Origin: Anaeramoeba flamelloides
Lineage: Eukaryota; Metamonada; Anaeramoebidae
DNA: 64,000 nucleotides
Direction of reading: 5' to 3'
NCBI GenBank assembly: GCA_027625915.1
Contig: JANTQA010000023.1
Coordinates: 18,724,001-18,788,000 of the forward strand
Shown: positions 45,001-54,050 of the stretch, in pieces
Layout of the letters: every line of letters begins with the position of its first letter
Position numbering within the stretch: the stretch's first letter is position 1
Translations under genes and position numbers: made by a program
The notes under the pieces: generated by a model
What the model saw: the letters and a program-made list of their open reading frames with translations, nothing else
Database searches by the model: none
Told to the model about the DNA's origin: nothing

Positions 45001-46530
45001 ACTATCACTATCACTATCACTAATGTTGTCATTTGCATTTAAGTTTTCGTTTGAATTTGGAACAGTCTTTACTTTATTTAAATTCCAATCGTAGCAACCA
45101 TGACTAATTTTAATTTTTATTGGTTCGTCCTTTTGATTCTCGTCGTTGTCAAGGTCTTTTTCTTTTTGCCTGCCCGATTGCAAAGATTGATCCTCTTTGC
45201 TGAGTTCTGGAGTATCCAAAAAATTTGAGACTCTCCCTAAGCTAACCTTTGCCTGTGTTGCACATGCGAGGGCAAAGGGCATCATGATCAGGGGCACCTT
45301 CAAAGTGTTCAAATACGCCACAGCAGTAAAGACCTTGACTGTGGTTAATTTGTTTCCGAGCGCAACGTAGGACACAAAGGTGATAATCGAAGTCACAAGG
45401 GTGAGTGCGTTCCAAAACACATTAAAGCCAACACGGACGTAGTGCTGCCTTTTGAGCGTTGCGATTTCGTCTTTTCTCACTTTCTCAATTTTTTTGACGA
45501 AGAACTTCTCCCAGGCATACAGCTTGACTAACTTGATTGCGTTGATCAGCTCATTAACCACTTTGATTCGAGCGTCGATTTTCATCATCGTCTGAGCAAA
45601 GAACTTGAGAAGCAGATTCAAAATTTTGCTATTTAGGGGCAGCAAGATCACCAATGCGCAATACCCGATCAAGCCAGCCCACCCCAGCAACTTGATCAAC
45701 ATTATTAAAACAACAACAGCAACCACCACGCCACTCCAGAGGCTATGCAAATAGAGCGCCCCGGTGAAAATGAGAAATGCGTCACCTGCCATTAGATTTA
45801 CAATTTGGCCCAAGTTTTGCTTACTTTTTGTTTGCAGCAATTTTTTTTTTTCTTTTTCTTTTTCTTGGCTTGGCTTGCTATCGCCCTCGCCCTCGCCTTC
45901 TCCACTCTTTCCCTTGCCCTGGTCCACCTTTAGCTCCTCTTTTGATGCTTGCAAATTGATAATTAAGGACTTACGGAAGATCAAATCAATAACGGAGCTA
46001 CGAACATTTAGGCCAGCCTGCACAACCCGATGATAATGGCTGTTCTCTGAAAGTGTTTTCGCGATGCCAACAAACAAAAATAAAAAAACGTAGATTAAGA
46101 TCTTTGTAGATCGTACCTCCATCGCTTCAAAATCCTCTAAAAAATATAATAACACAATTGGGGAAACAATTGCAAAAATGGTGCTTAGCAATTTTGGCAC
46201 ACCCGCAATCATATACTCTTTGCCAAAACTTGCTTTAACAGTATTCCAAAAGGGGTTTGATTTGCTGTTTTCTTTGCATGAATAATAATTCTTTCGAAAG
46301 ATCTTGGAGACTCTTTTTGTTTTGTCAGTGCTGCGAAGCTCAAACAAGTTTTCGTGCTCTAAAATCTTTTTGTGGCCAATTGACATGATCGAGTTGACCC
46401 ACCAAAAAAAAATCCTCGACAGGAAATTTGATTTTTGTTCTCGGTTTCTTATTTCGAAATTGTGTGTCTGAAATTTTGTTAAATCCATTTCAGTTAAATT
46501 TGGAAAATAATGATTAATTGCGAGATCCAT
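42094..46530 (-). CDS. ABC transporter, ABCC (MRP) type, intronless
   Basis: 1478 residues in one exon. It begins with a cytosolic L0-like segment (FLSRIFFWWVNSIMSIGHKKILEHENLFEL), so the extra N-terminal TMD0 of long MRPs is absent and the protein is of the short (MRP4/5-like) layout. TMD1 is followed by NBD1: Walker A GPVGSGKSS (about 578), signature ISGGQKARISLARA (about 668), Walker B DILLLDDPLSAVDS. A charged linker and TMD2 precede NBD2: Walker A GRTGSGKSS (about 1258), signature SVGEKQLFCLARAL, Walker B IFILDEATASVD. NBD1 has Asp after the Walker B Asp (LLLDDP) and NBD2 has Glu (LDEAT), the usual ABCC asymmetry with a degenerate first site. Low-complexity inserts include an Asp-Ser repeat near residue 505-520. 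Inferred: ATP-driven export of organic anions or conjugates across the plasma or a vesicle membrane. Parts of the coding sequence (45.3-45.9 kb) are clearly GC-richer than the flanks. Confidence 0.96.
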   Translation of the reverse strand: MDLAINHYFPNLTEMDLTKFQTHNFEIRNREQKSNFLSRIFFWWVNSIMSIGHKKILEHENLFELRSTDKTKRVSKIFRKNYYSCKENSKSNPFWNTVKASFGKEYMIAGVPKLLSTIFAIVSPIVLLYFLEDFEAMEVRSTKILIYVFLFLFVGIAKTLSENSHYHRVVQAGLNVRSSVIDLIFRKSLIINLQASKEELKVDQGKGKSGEGEGEGDSKPSQEKEKEKKKLLQTKSKQNLGQIVNLMAGDAFLIFTGALYLHSLWSGVVVAVVVLIMLIKLLGWAGLIGYCALVILLPLNSKILNLLLKFFAQTMMKIDARIKVVNELINAIKLVKLYAWEKFFVKKIEKVRKDEIATLKRQHYVRVGFNVFWNALTLVTSIITFVSYVALGNKLTTVKVFTAVAYLNTLKVPLIMMPFALACATQAKVSLGRVSNFLDTPELSKEDQSLQSGRQKEKDLDNDENQKDEPIKIKISHGCYDWNLNKVKTVPNSNENLNANDNISDSDSDSDSDHENVENVENGFTKDNKKKRKQDQNKSQEREKKPSDSIPNEETQSQNYILNDINCNILPNCLTVIIGPVGSGKSSLLSAILGEMPKIGGKIKVNGSVAYCPQESWIINATVRENILIFNEMNKSRYQKVIKSCALEEDLVILPARDLTEIGEKGVNISGGQKARISLARAVYSDNDILLLDDPLSAVDSHVGKHLFEQCIRGDILKNKTIILVTHQLQYLPFADDIIVMNKGQIIERGTLKDFTFRNFDYMSIIGNKDKSVGGATKKNKKLGVVDDKNVNKSRRKGKGKGGRKKAKGKTKSTKDTRPILIPDESDSGRSSIGKSENLGEHEEWASLNSKCEFIDNEIKLIEKNEMKDNKATTQDQSKLVQKEERNVGSVSWKYYNYYIKNAGGYIMFFFIVLSLCISTFGEVATQYWLAIWIDDGIFPNKSTRFYILIFAMLGVVRLLFSFINGMLMALSALKASKNLHSMLINRIIRAPTKFFNTTPTGRILNRFNKDVFDCDVMIFPHLYGILNTVITLVLVIIAICTIIPWFLLPCLVLSILYYKLLQYYRSTSREIKRLDNVSRSPIINNFSTTLNGLAVIRSLRKQKIFQRIQENLIDTNTRALYSEYASNCWIAVRVETIGAFLIFASAFLVWVVGSDSIDPAYAGLVVSYSMMVTNLFNWIIRNFTELEKAMNSIERLEEYSRIENEKPLELPQNKPGDDWPGSGSIEFKNIKMRYREGLEPALRGITAKIKPNEKIGIVGRTGSGKSSLVLCLFRIVELFQGKIKIDGVDISKIGLHDVRKKISIIPQDPLIFSGTVRDNLDPFGEFTKRDEEMWKVLEQVYLKEKIQSLPNKLDQELNQEGQNFSVGEKQLFCLARALVRKSKIFILDEATASVDTETDNKIQKTIRKQFKNCTMITIAHRLNTIMDSDRIMCLSNGKLAEFDTPGNLLKKKDGIFTHLIEKTGEKNALKLKEKIIK

Positions 46531-47159
46531 TCATATTTTGACAAACAATCAACAACTGTTGCATTTGTAAAATATTTACTTTTGAGAATTTATACGGAGA
46601 TTCTTTTCATACTTTACCGTTTTTGTCAAATTTTATTATTTTCTTTCTGACGTCATAAGTTTGATAAAAATTTGAATTGAAAGAATTAGAGCCAAAGACT
46701 TTTTTACATGCTTTTTCCATGTTATCATTAAATTTCTAGTAAAAGCAATTATCAAACAATAATTTAATTATTTAGGAAACACCCTTGACAAATTTTTTGC
46801 TTATAGTGAACTCTTGTTTGACTTTTGGCTCTATACTTGATAATTTTATATTTTTTTCTGGACTTAGAAATACGTCATAGAATGAAAAATAAATATTAAT
46901 TCTTTCTTTTTGAACTTTGGCATTTTCTGTAGTTGCAAAATCTAAAACCTCAGTATATTTAATGATGGCCTCTTAGTTTTCATCAGATTTTTTTATGAGC
47001 ATTGCAGCTGATTTCATTTTTCTAGTAATTGAAAAAGATATTAAACACAATTTTTATTCAGCTTTTCCAAAATAACAACAAAATAACAAGACACAAATTC
47101 ACAGAAGCTTCCTAGATCATGAAGGAAAATTCAAAATACAAACAACTGTAGTCAAAATA

Positions 47160-47605
47160 AAGCGTGCAAAAAAATATAAAGCGTGCTTCAAAATAAAAAG
47201 CGTGTTTTTTTGTTATAGAAAACCTCTACATCAACCAATCAAAGAAACCAATAATAAACCTGAAAAAAATATGATATTGGTTTCTTAAAGTCCTATTATT
47301 TAAAAAGAAATTCTAAAAATAAAGGATCAAATTGGAAAATTTATCTCAAAAAATAGAGTAAATTTTTCATAAAATTTTAATAATAAAAAAAACAAAAAAT
47401 TTCAAAAAAATTGAGAATATTATGGAAAATTTTCAACTATTGGCATTAATAATTTAAATTTTACTGAAAATATCCAGAACTTTACTTTCAAAATTGATTT
47501 GGGCTCAGGTATACTATTCGTTAGTAGATTGGATGTTGCCTTGGGTCAAGAATAAAAAAAAGCACGGATAATATTTTGAAACACGGATTATAGTCGTTGT
47601 GTACG
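47160..47605. mobile_element. TIR element, about 445 bp, GCGTG/CACGG ends
   Basis: The left end carries AAGCGTGC...AAGCGTGCTTCAAAATAAAA...GCGTGTTTTTTT. The right end carries AAAAAAAGCACGGATAATAT and TTTTGAAACACGGATTA, roughly its reverse complement with mismatches. A related single end is at 22379-22440. No coding frame. Confidence 0.5.
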
Positions 47606-47688
47606 CATTATTTTGATCACTGAAGATTTTCTTGATTCAACAGTTAAAAATTTCTATTTGGTCTTCATAATACACATTTCCTAAAAGC

Positions 47689-48188
47689 TTAGGAACTCTG
47701 TTCCCTTACTTAAGTGTGCTGAGTTAATTATTTATTTTAATTTCACTTTTCAAAAAGAATTTTCACTGAAGAAATTGAATAAAAAAATAAAAAAACATTT
47801 TTTGTCTTCTCAGCCTTTTCATGTAAACTTTTTTTTCTTTTCTTTTTAAATGAAAAAGAAATTGAAAAAAACCCCAAAAATAATTCAAAAAAATCGCTTT
47901 TTGGGATTTTCAAGTCTAAGTCCAAATTTGAGAACACACTCAACTTATTAAAAAAGTTATAAAAGGAATGGGTATAGTCTCTAGATTTTAAAATGGAATT
48001 TTGAAAATATTGTAATAAAATTTTGGTCTGATAAGAAAAAAATTGTGAAAATTGTTAAAATTGTGAAAATTTCTCTCATTTTTTCTCAAAGAAATTCTTC
48101 GTGTATAAATATTACTGAGATTTCAAAACTCTTTCAAGGGTATTTTATACATTATGTTACCATTTTCACATGAAAATGGATTCCTTAA
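47689..48188 (+). mobile_element. TTAA MITE copy C, diverged
   Basis: Starts TTAGGAACTCTGTTCCC (altered TTAA) and ends GGATTCC|TTAA at 48185-48188. The interior matches the family (TTTCACTTTTCAAAAAGAA, ACATTTTTTGTCTTCTCAG, AATTTGAGAACA). It is the most diverged of the four full copies. Confidence 0.7.
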
Positions 48189-49899
48189 AAATTGGAACTA
48201 ACTTTTTGAACGCCTTGCATATGTATGGAAAATTTATCCAAGGTTTTTTTTACAGTTATGATATTTGAACATCCGTAAACCTGTTCTAATAGTCTAATCA
48301 TAATATAAACCAACTTTTAAGGTTTAATCGTAAATTCTGTAAATAGTGAAAAAATACTAAACAATTTTGTAAATTTTTTAGTCAGAAGTTTAAATACTAT
48401 CAAAATCGACTAATTCCAATGAAAATTATATTTGTTGTTTTATAAGAAAAATTTAACACATATTAAAAAATATAATTTCGAATTGTTTTTATGAAGATAG
48501 TTTGAGTTTTTTCATCAAAAAATCAGTAAAATATTAAGACCTTGTAAAAATTTTTTAGATTTATTTATTGAATAATAACAATATTTGGTCTTAAGGAGAT
48601 ATCTTCATCATAAAATAAATTCCAAAAATTTGTACACCGTATAAAATGTGAAAAGAATAACAACACTTCAATTTACATTCAATTTGGAAATATTTTAATT
48701 TTACAAACTAATTTTATCATTTTTCATCATTTCCTTTTTCTATTTTAATTTCCTTTTTCACAGTTACCTAATCTGTTTTGTTAGATCTGGAAAAATTGAT
48801 TCAAATTATCCCTAGAATTACAAGATAAGGTTGTTTAAATTAAAAAATGGCATACAATTGGTAGATTTTATGATATTTTTTGGTCGATCAATAATTATTT
48901 ATTAAATTTGAACAAATATCCCAATACAATTTCTATTCCGCTCGTTTCATCATTTTGGAAACATTGATTTTTATTTTTTTTTTGTTTTATATTTTTAGTT
49001 TTTATTTGGATAAAAATGATTACTTAATAAAAAACCAAATACTAGGTACTTAAATTTGGTTTTATATTACATTTCAAAAATATAATAAATTGAGTTTTTT
49101 TTTTTTATATATTATTTATTTTGGATCTTTTAAAATTTTGAGAATGGGGTTGAGATTCTCCTCTATGTAAATTACTTTATAATTGTGTGTATTTAATATA
49201 AGTATTGTCTGGTTATAATACCTCTAAAAAATTTATTTACATTAATTTTCCAAATAAATTAATATATTTTTTACTAATGTTCATAATTAAAAATTTTTAT
49301 TTTAGAAATTTTTTTTTTAATTTGCGTTTCCAAATCTAAAAATTGAAATTAAAAATAATATGGTATTCCAGTATTTAATAATTTATATTTAGAACTTCTA
49401 AAAATTACTATTTTCGTAATTTTTTGAAGTGACAACTAGCTCTATAAGGAGGAAACCAAAATCATCATTCTTTAGGTTTTTGATGTTGATGATTATTGAG
49501 TAAATCTTTGAAATTAAATATGTTTCCAGCATTTCTGAAATTGATTTCCAAAAGAATCTCCTGGGTTAATTATTTCTTTTTTTAAAAAAATAAATTTTTT
49601 TATCAACCATAAATCAACATTTTGAGGCAGATTGATGAAAAATATTTTGCAATTTTAGGGTCGGAATATTGATTATTCAACCTTTAAGGATGATATTTTC
49701 CTATGAAAACAGTGGAATTGTTGATAAATACTCATCTGAACGAGTTTCATAATCTCATTAAAATTAATCCACTAAGGCCTTCTTTTAACAATAAAGGGGA
49801 AATTATAACAATTCTCACAATTATACCTTTCTAAGATCCTATAAAATTCATTTTCACAATTTCAATTTTAAATTCAAATCTAGAACACAAAACAATTTC

Positions 49900-50418
49900 T
49901 TAAGGACTACGTTCCCACCCTTGGAGGAGCTGATTAATTGTGTTATTTCACTTTCGCTTCTCAAAAAAAATTTCACAAGGAAGAAATTGGACAAAAAAAA
50001 AAAAACATTTTTTGTCATTTTTACCTTTCCGAGATAGTTTTTTCAATCTTTTTCAATGAAGAGGAAAATTGTAAAAACATAAAAAAATAATTGCAAAAAA
50101 TGGCTTTTGTGGATTTTCAAGTGACAAGTTCAAATTTGAGAACATTCCAAACTTGTAAAAGCAAATTTAAAAAATATGTAGAACAGCGCTAGATTATAGT
50201 GTGAGTTCAGAAAGTTGAAATGGAAATACTAAAATATTAAAATCAAAATTTAGCATATATAGCAAGGTAAAAATTATGAAAATTGTTGAAATTGTGAAAA
50301 TTTCACATTTTGTCGAAAAGAAATTCCCCTTGGACAAATATTACTTTGATTACATAACTTATTCAACGGAGATTATCTCGATTATTTCGCCGTTTTCACC
50401 TAAAAATGTAGTCCTTAA
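49900..50418 (+). mobile_element. TTAA MITE copy D, intact ends
   Basis: Both TTAA flanks are present (49900-49903 and 50415-50418). The ends GGACTACGTTCCCACCC and TAAAAATGTAGTCC give inverted termini of about 10 bp (GGACTACRTT). 515 bp between the flanks; no coding frame. Confidence 0.85.
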
Positions 50419-50624
50419 ACCGTTCTAATTATTTTTTCAGTTACTTTTATACATTTGAGATGTTTTAAAATTTGTCCTTGAGCTTGAAAATCCCGTAAAG
50501 CTCTTTTTTTTCATTTTCAATCAATAATGAATTTGAAACTTTTTTTTTTTTGGTTGTGTTGATTTCCACTTTAAAAATTACTAATGTTTTTGTTAACATT
50601 AACTTTGGAACGAAAATTATTTTT

Positions 50625-50686
50625 AGGAGTCAAATTTCAATAACACAATAAAGAAACATATTCCAGGGTGGAAACATATTCCTTAA
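50625..50686 (-). mobile_element. TTAA MITE end fragment
   Basis: AATAACACAATAAAG...GGGTGGAAACATATTCC|TTAA matches one end of the TTAA MITE in inverted orientation. Only about 60 bp are recognisable. Confidence 0.5.
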
Positions 50687-50807
50687 ATTTGCTGTGAAAA
50701 GGAGATTTTTTTCTGAAATTATATGATTTTTTACCAATACTTTAATTATTTTTAATTGATAAGATCAACAAATATTACTTTTACTACTTTACTAATCGAT
50801 TTTTTAG

Positions 50808-51299
50808 AGATATTTGAACTATGGACCACGTATGCAATTTACACCCATAACAACATACCTTTATCTAAGGCTTCTTCTTGGTCGAGGTGAACCCTTTAAA
50901 TGGAAAATTACAGTAATAGACACTTTACAAGGAGAAATATATCTCTCAAAATTTAAATTGTGGTCCAAATTCGGAAAGTTTATTGTTTGTTCTTTGGGTT
51001 AGTTGTTTGAGATAGATCATTTGAAATGTAAAAAATTATAATTTTCTGATTTTTGAAAACAAGCGTCTCGAATTTTAGGAATTAAAAGTTGTCTTTTTCA
51101 TGAGATGCATGATGGGGATCAATATTATGAGTCCTTTTTTGTAATTCTTTATTGTTTTAACGAGAACAAATTATTTAGCATTGTGCTGCTCTTCAAGCTA
51201 AATGATCCATTATTGAGAGAAAATAACCATATGAGAAAAAAAGTCAATACAACAATTTTTAATTGGAAAACTTTAATAGAACCTGAAAACGAAAAGTAA
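50808..51299 (+). CDS. Partial spliced gene of unknown family
   Basis: Exon 50808-50997 follows a T-rich TTTTTTAG and ends G|GTTAGT. Exon 51079-51299 follows TTTTAG and ends TAA. The 81 bp intron is phase 1 and splits a Gly codon, exactly like the confirmed introns in this window. The joined frame (136 residues) reads RYLNYGPRMQF...GRGEPFKWKITVIDTL...SLGGIKSCLFHEMHDGDQYY...LIEPENEK. It has no start codon of its own, so a 5' exon is missing or lies further upstream. A shortened relative is at 40863-41335. I do not recognise the family. It could be a live gene of a small duplicated family or a recent pseudogene. Confidence 0.45.
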
Positions 51300-52187
51300 G
51301 ATCTATTAATCAAAGAAAAAATACATGGTTCAAGACGAAATGGAGGATTCAGAATAATACATGTTTTTTTAATACTTTCTTTTATTCAGGGTTTTTATTT
51401 GATTGATCAATTGTAAGTAATTTATTGAAAAAATTGAATATTTTTGAGATCTTCATAACCCCCTTCATAATTTTGATAAACAGGGAGATTTAAATTGTGT
51501 TTGTTGATTTGATTGAAAAGAATATAATGGTTTATACTTTAAAGTTAATTTGTTTCTGATTTTAATTGATCTTTCTCTTCATTCTCAGTATCTACAAGGT
51601 TCCAATGAAAAACAGTGTTTGACTTTTTTTCCCTTTTTCAGTTTTTCCTCAAAACAGTAATACGACATAAATTTATACTTTAAAAAACACCAAAAAGGTA
51701 AAATAAGAAATTAAACAGCAACCCCCAAAGTATTCATATCAAATTCTAACAAAAAAAATAACTTGACTCAAATATTGAACTTGATCATTTTTTGTAATTT
51801 TTTGAAGTAGCAAAATTTCTTTCTTCACACAAACACAAAAAAGAATAGTATTAAATTCAATCTCTTCGAAACATTCCTCCTTTTTTCTTATTATGAACTT
51901 TTTTTGAAAAAAAGATGCTTTATTTTTTAAGCTAAAAAACAAAATGTTTAACAGGAAAAAAAAAAAAATCAAACCACACAATGCCCACTAAAGAAACTCA
52001 CCAAAATTTTCAATGAAAACACAGAACTGGTTTCTCTTTTTATTCAATAAATGTACTTTCAGAAAATTCCATAATTTATGATTCACTTTTTTTTTTACAA
52101 CCTTTTAATACACTCAGCCAAAAAGAAAGGAAAACAAAACTAACACCAAAAGAAAGCAACAAACAAAAACAGAAATTTCTTTTTTCA

Positions 52188-54050
52188 ATGAGAACCAATT
52201 ATGATCTTGATCCGCTTTCAGAGGTTGTAACACCAGACTTTTTTTTAAATAACCTCGATCCCAATTCTACGAATATACCATCTCAAATGGAATCCACAAT
52301 GAACAGTATTGGCGGATCTGCTGATGGCACAAATCTCGAAAAAAGCCTGGAAAATAAATTTCTCTTCCTGGCAAAAAATATTGAAAATGATTTGGACAGA
52401 AAGTTTAATACATTTATCAGCAACCAATTAAATAATAATATGGAGCCAACAAATTCAAAATTTGTTTTGCAAAAAAACACACAATTGTCTCTGAATAAGC
52501 AGTTTGCTGTTAAAAAAGAAATTAAAAAAAAAAAAATAAAGAAATATTCCCGTAAACGAACAAAAAAAAAAATAAAGATCAAAGAAAAAGAACAAGAAAA
52601 AAAAAAAGAAAAAGAAAAAGAAAAAGAAAAACAAGAACAAGAACATGGATACAAACATACAAAATATGGACACGTCTCTTATTATAATGATAGTAAAGAC
52701 AAAAAAAGAAAAAAAAAATTCAAACTCATATTTAAATCAAAAAAAAGAAAAACCAGAAAAAAAAGAAGAAGAAAAAGCTCGAACAGAACGAAACACCATA
52801 AGGCAAAAAGCAAAGAAAAAGGGAACAAGAAAAATAAAAAAGAAATGCGTGCCACTATTGACAAAAAGCAACTTCAATTAAAACAAAAACCCCTTGATCA
52901 AAAAAAAATTGGTTTAGGAAAAGATCTCTATAAGCTATTTATGGGCAAAATGTGGATAATTTCAGGGGGCGCATCGTTAATACAATTAAGCCCGTATTCA
53001 AACAAGATTAACAAAAAAATCCAGAGCATTTTAGAAACCACTGACGAAGAGATTAATTTAATTAGCCAGCATTTGAAATTTTTGCTGACAAACTCGAGAA
53101 GAACATTTACAGAATATATCCTCGAGATATTTCTTGGCTTTTTATCTCTAATAAATTGCAGGGAAATACCTGCCACAACAAAGAAAATTTGGAGAATACT
53201 TTACGAAATGCAAAATCTTGAATCTAGCCGCCAAAGCAGTTCTGAGGATAATACATTGCGAACCAACAAAGATGAAAATGGTTATGAATATAATGACGAC
53301 TATGGTAGTGATACTTACAATAACTATGGTAATGATGTTGAAGAAGGCAATAATAATATTGGGTTCAAAGAAAAGGAAAATACTGAATTCGAAAAGGAAA
53401 ACAAGAAAATTAAAGAAAAAAATAAAATTACTCCCAATACCAATGGTGAAACAATAAAGAAAGAAAAACAATTAAATCAAGAACTAGAAACAATTTATGA
53501 GCAAATTTTTACAAAAGAATTACTATTTTATTGGTTTGAGAAAAGATTTGTGAACGGGGCTCAAATTCTTTATACAAAAGAGATTAAAGAAAGATTTTAT
53601 AACGAACATTTATTTCATTTTGGCAAATCAAAATTTATTTTGACATGCCTAATAATAACAAAAAATTTAAATGAAATTAAAATTGTCTCAAAAAACTATT
53701 ACCAATTAATTGATCTACCCTTTGATAATAACCCATTTAATTTATATTCTAATAACAGAGGAGAAAAGCAACGTATAATAAAGGATTTAATCGTCAAATT
53801 TGGTCTGAATAGCGGCGAATACTGGACCCTGATATCCGAAGATTACATTAGCAAGATGAACTTTGACCACAATAGCATGTTTAAAGAATTCCCCTTTTAT
53901 CAGATTTTAAATAACCCACAAATTCATAGACTATTGGAAAATAACCAGATTAACAATGAGCAAAATTATATCAAAAAAAGAGTCATTGCTAATAGAGGAG
54001 TTAATGTTTTTAAAATGTCAAATCTTGATTGGATATTAAAAAAGAATTAA
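52188..54050 (+). CDS. Lys-rich protein of unknown function, intronless
   Basis: 620 residues in one exon, starting MRTNYDLDP after an A-rich leader. Residues about 1-105 are mildly acidic and Asn/Ser-rich. About 108-240 is an extremely basic Lys/Glu/Arg stretch including a KEKEKEKE run. About 245-345 is a conserved-looking folded block (LYKLFMGKMWIISGGASLIQ ... EEINLISQHLKFLLTNSRRT ... TTKKIWRILYEMQ). After an acidic Asn/Tyr linker, about 420-620 is a second folded block (FTKELLFYWFEKRFVNG ... IKDLIVKFGLNSGEYWTL ... VNVFKMSNLDWILKKN). I recognise no catalytic motif, signal peptide or membrane span. The basic region suggests a nuclear, nucleic-acid-associated protein, which is inference only. 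Codon use resembles the neighbours. Confidence 0.8.
   Translation: MRTNYDLDPLSEVVTPDFFLNNLDPNSTNIPSQMESTMNSIGGSADGTNLEKSLENKFLFLAKNIENDLDRKFNTFISNQLNNNMEPTNSKFVLQKNTQLSLNKQFAVKKEIKKKKIKKYSRKRTKKKIKIKEKEQEKKKEKEKEKEKQEQEHGYKHTKYGHVSYYNDSKDKKRKKKFKLIFKSKKRKTRKKRRRKSSNRTKHHKAKSKEKGNKKNKKEMRATIDKKQLQLKQKPLDQKKIGLGKDLYKLFMGKMWIISGGASLIQLSPYSNKINKKIQSILETTDEEINLISQHLKFLLTNSRRTFTEYILEIFLGFLSLINCREIPATTKKIWRILYEMQNLESSRQSSSEDNTLRTNKDENGYEYNDDYGSDTYNNYGNDVEEGNNNIGFKEKENTEFEKENKKIKEKNKITPNTNGETIKKEKQLNQELETIYEQIFTKELLFYWFEKRFVNGAQILYTKEIKERFYNEHLFHFGKSKFILTCLIITKNLNEIKIVSKNYYQLIDLPFDNNPFNLYSNNRGEKQRIIKDLIVKFGLNSGEYWTLISEDYISKMNFDHNSMFKEFPFYQILNNPQIHRLLENNQINNEQNYIKKRVIANRGVNVFKMSNLDWILKKN

Larger units (their letters stand above)
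46531..52187. other. Divergent intergenic region with MITEs and a small gene
   Basis: It runs between the ABC transporter start (minus) and the Lys-rich protein start (plus). Contents: the elements at 47160-47605, 47689-48188, 49900-50418 and 50625-50686, and the spliced fragment at 50808-51299. Stretches 46531-47159 and 48190-49890 show no gene or clear repeat. Confidence 0.6.
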
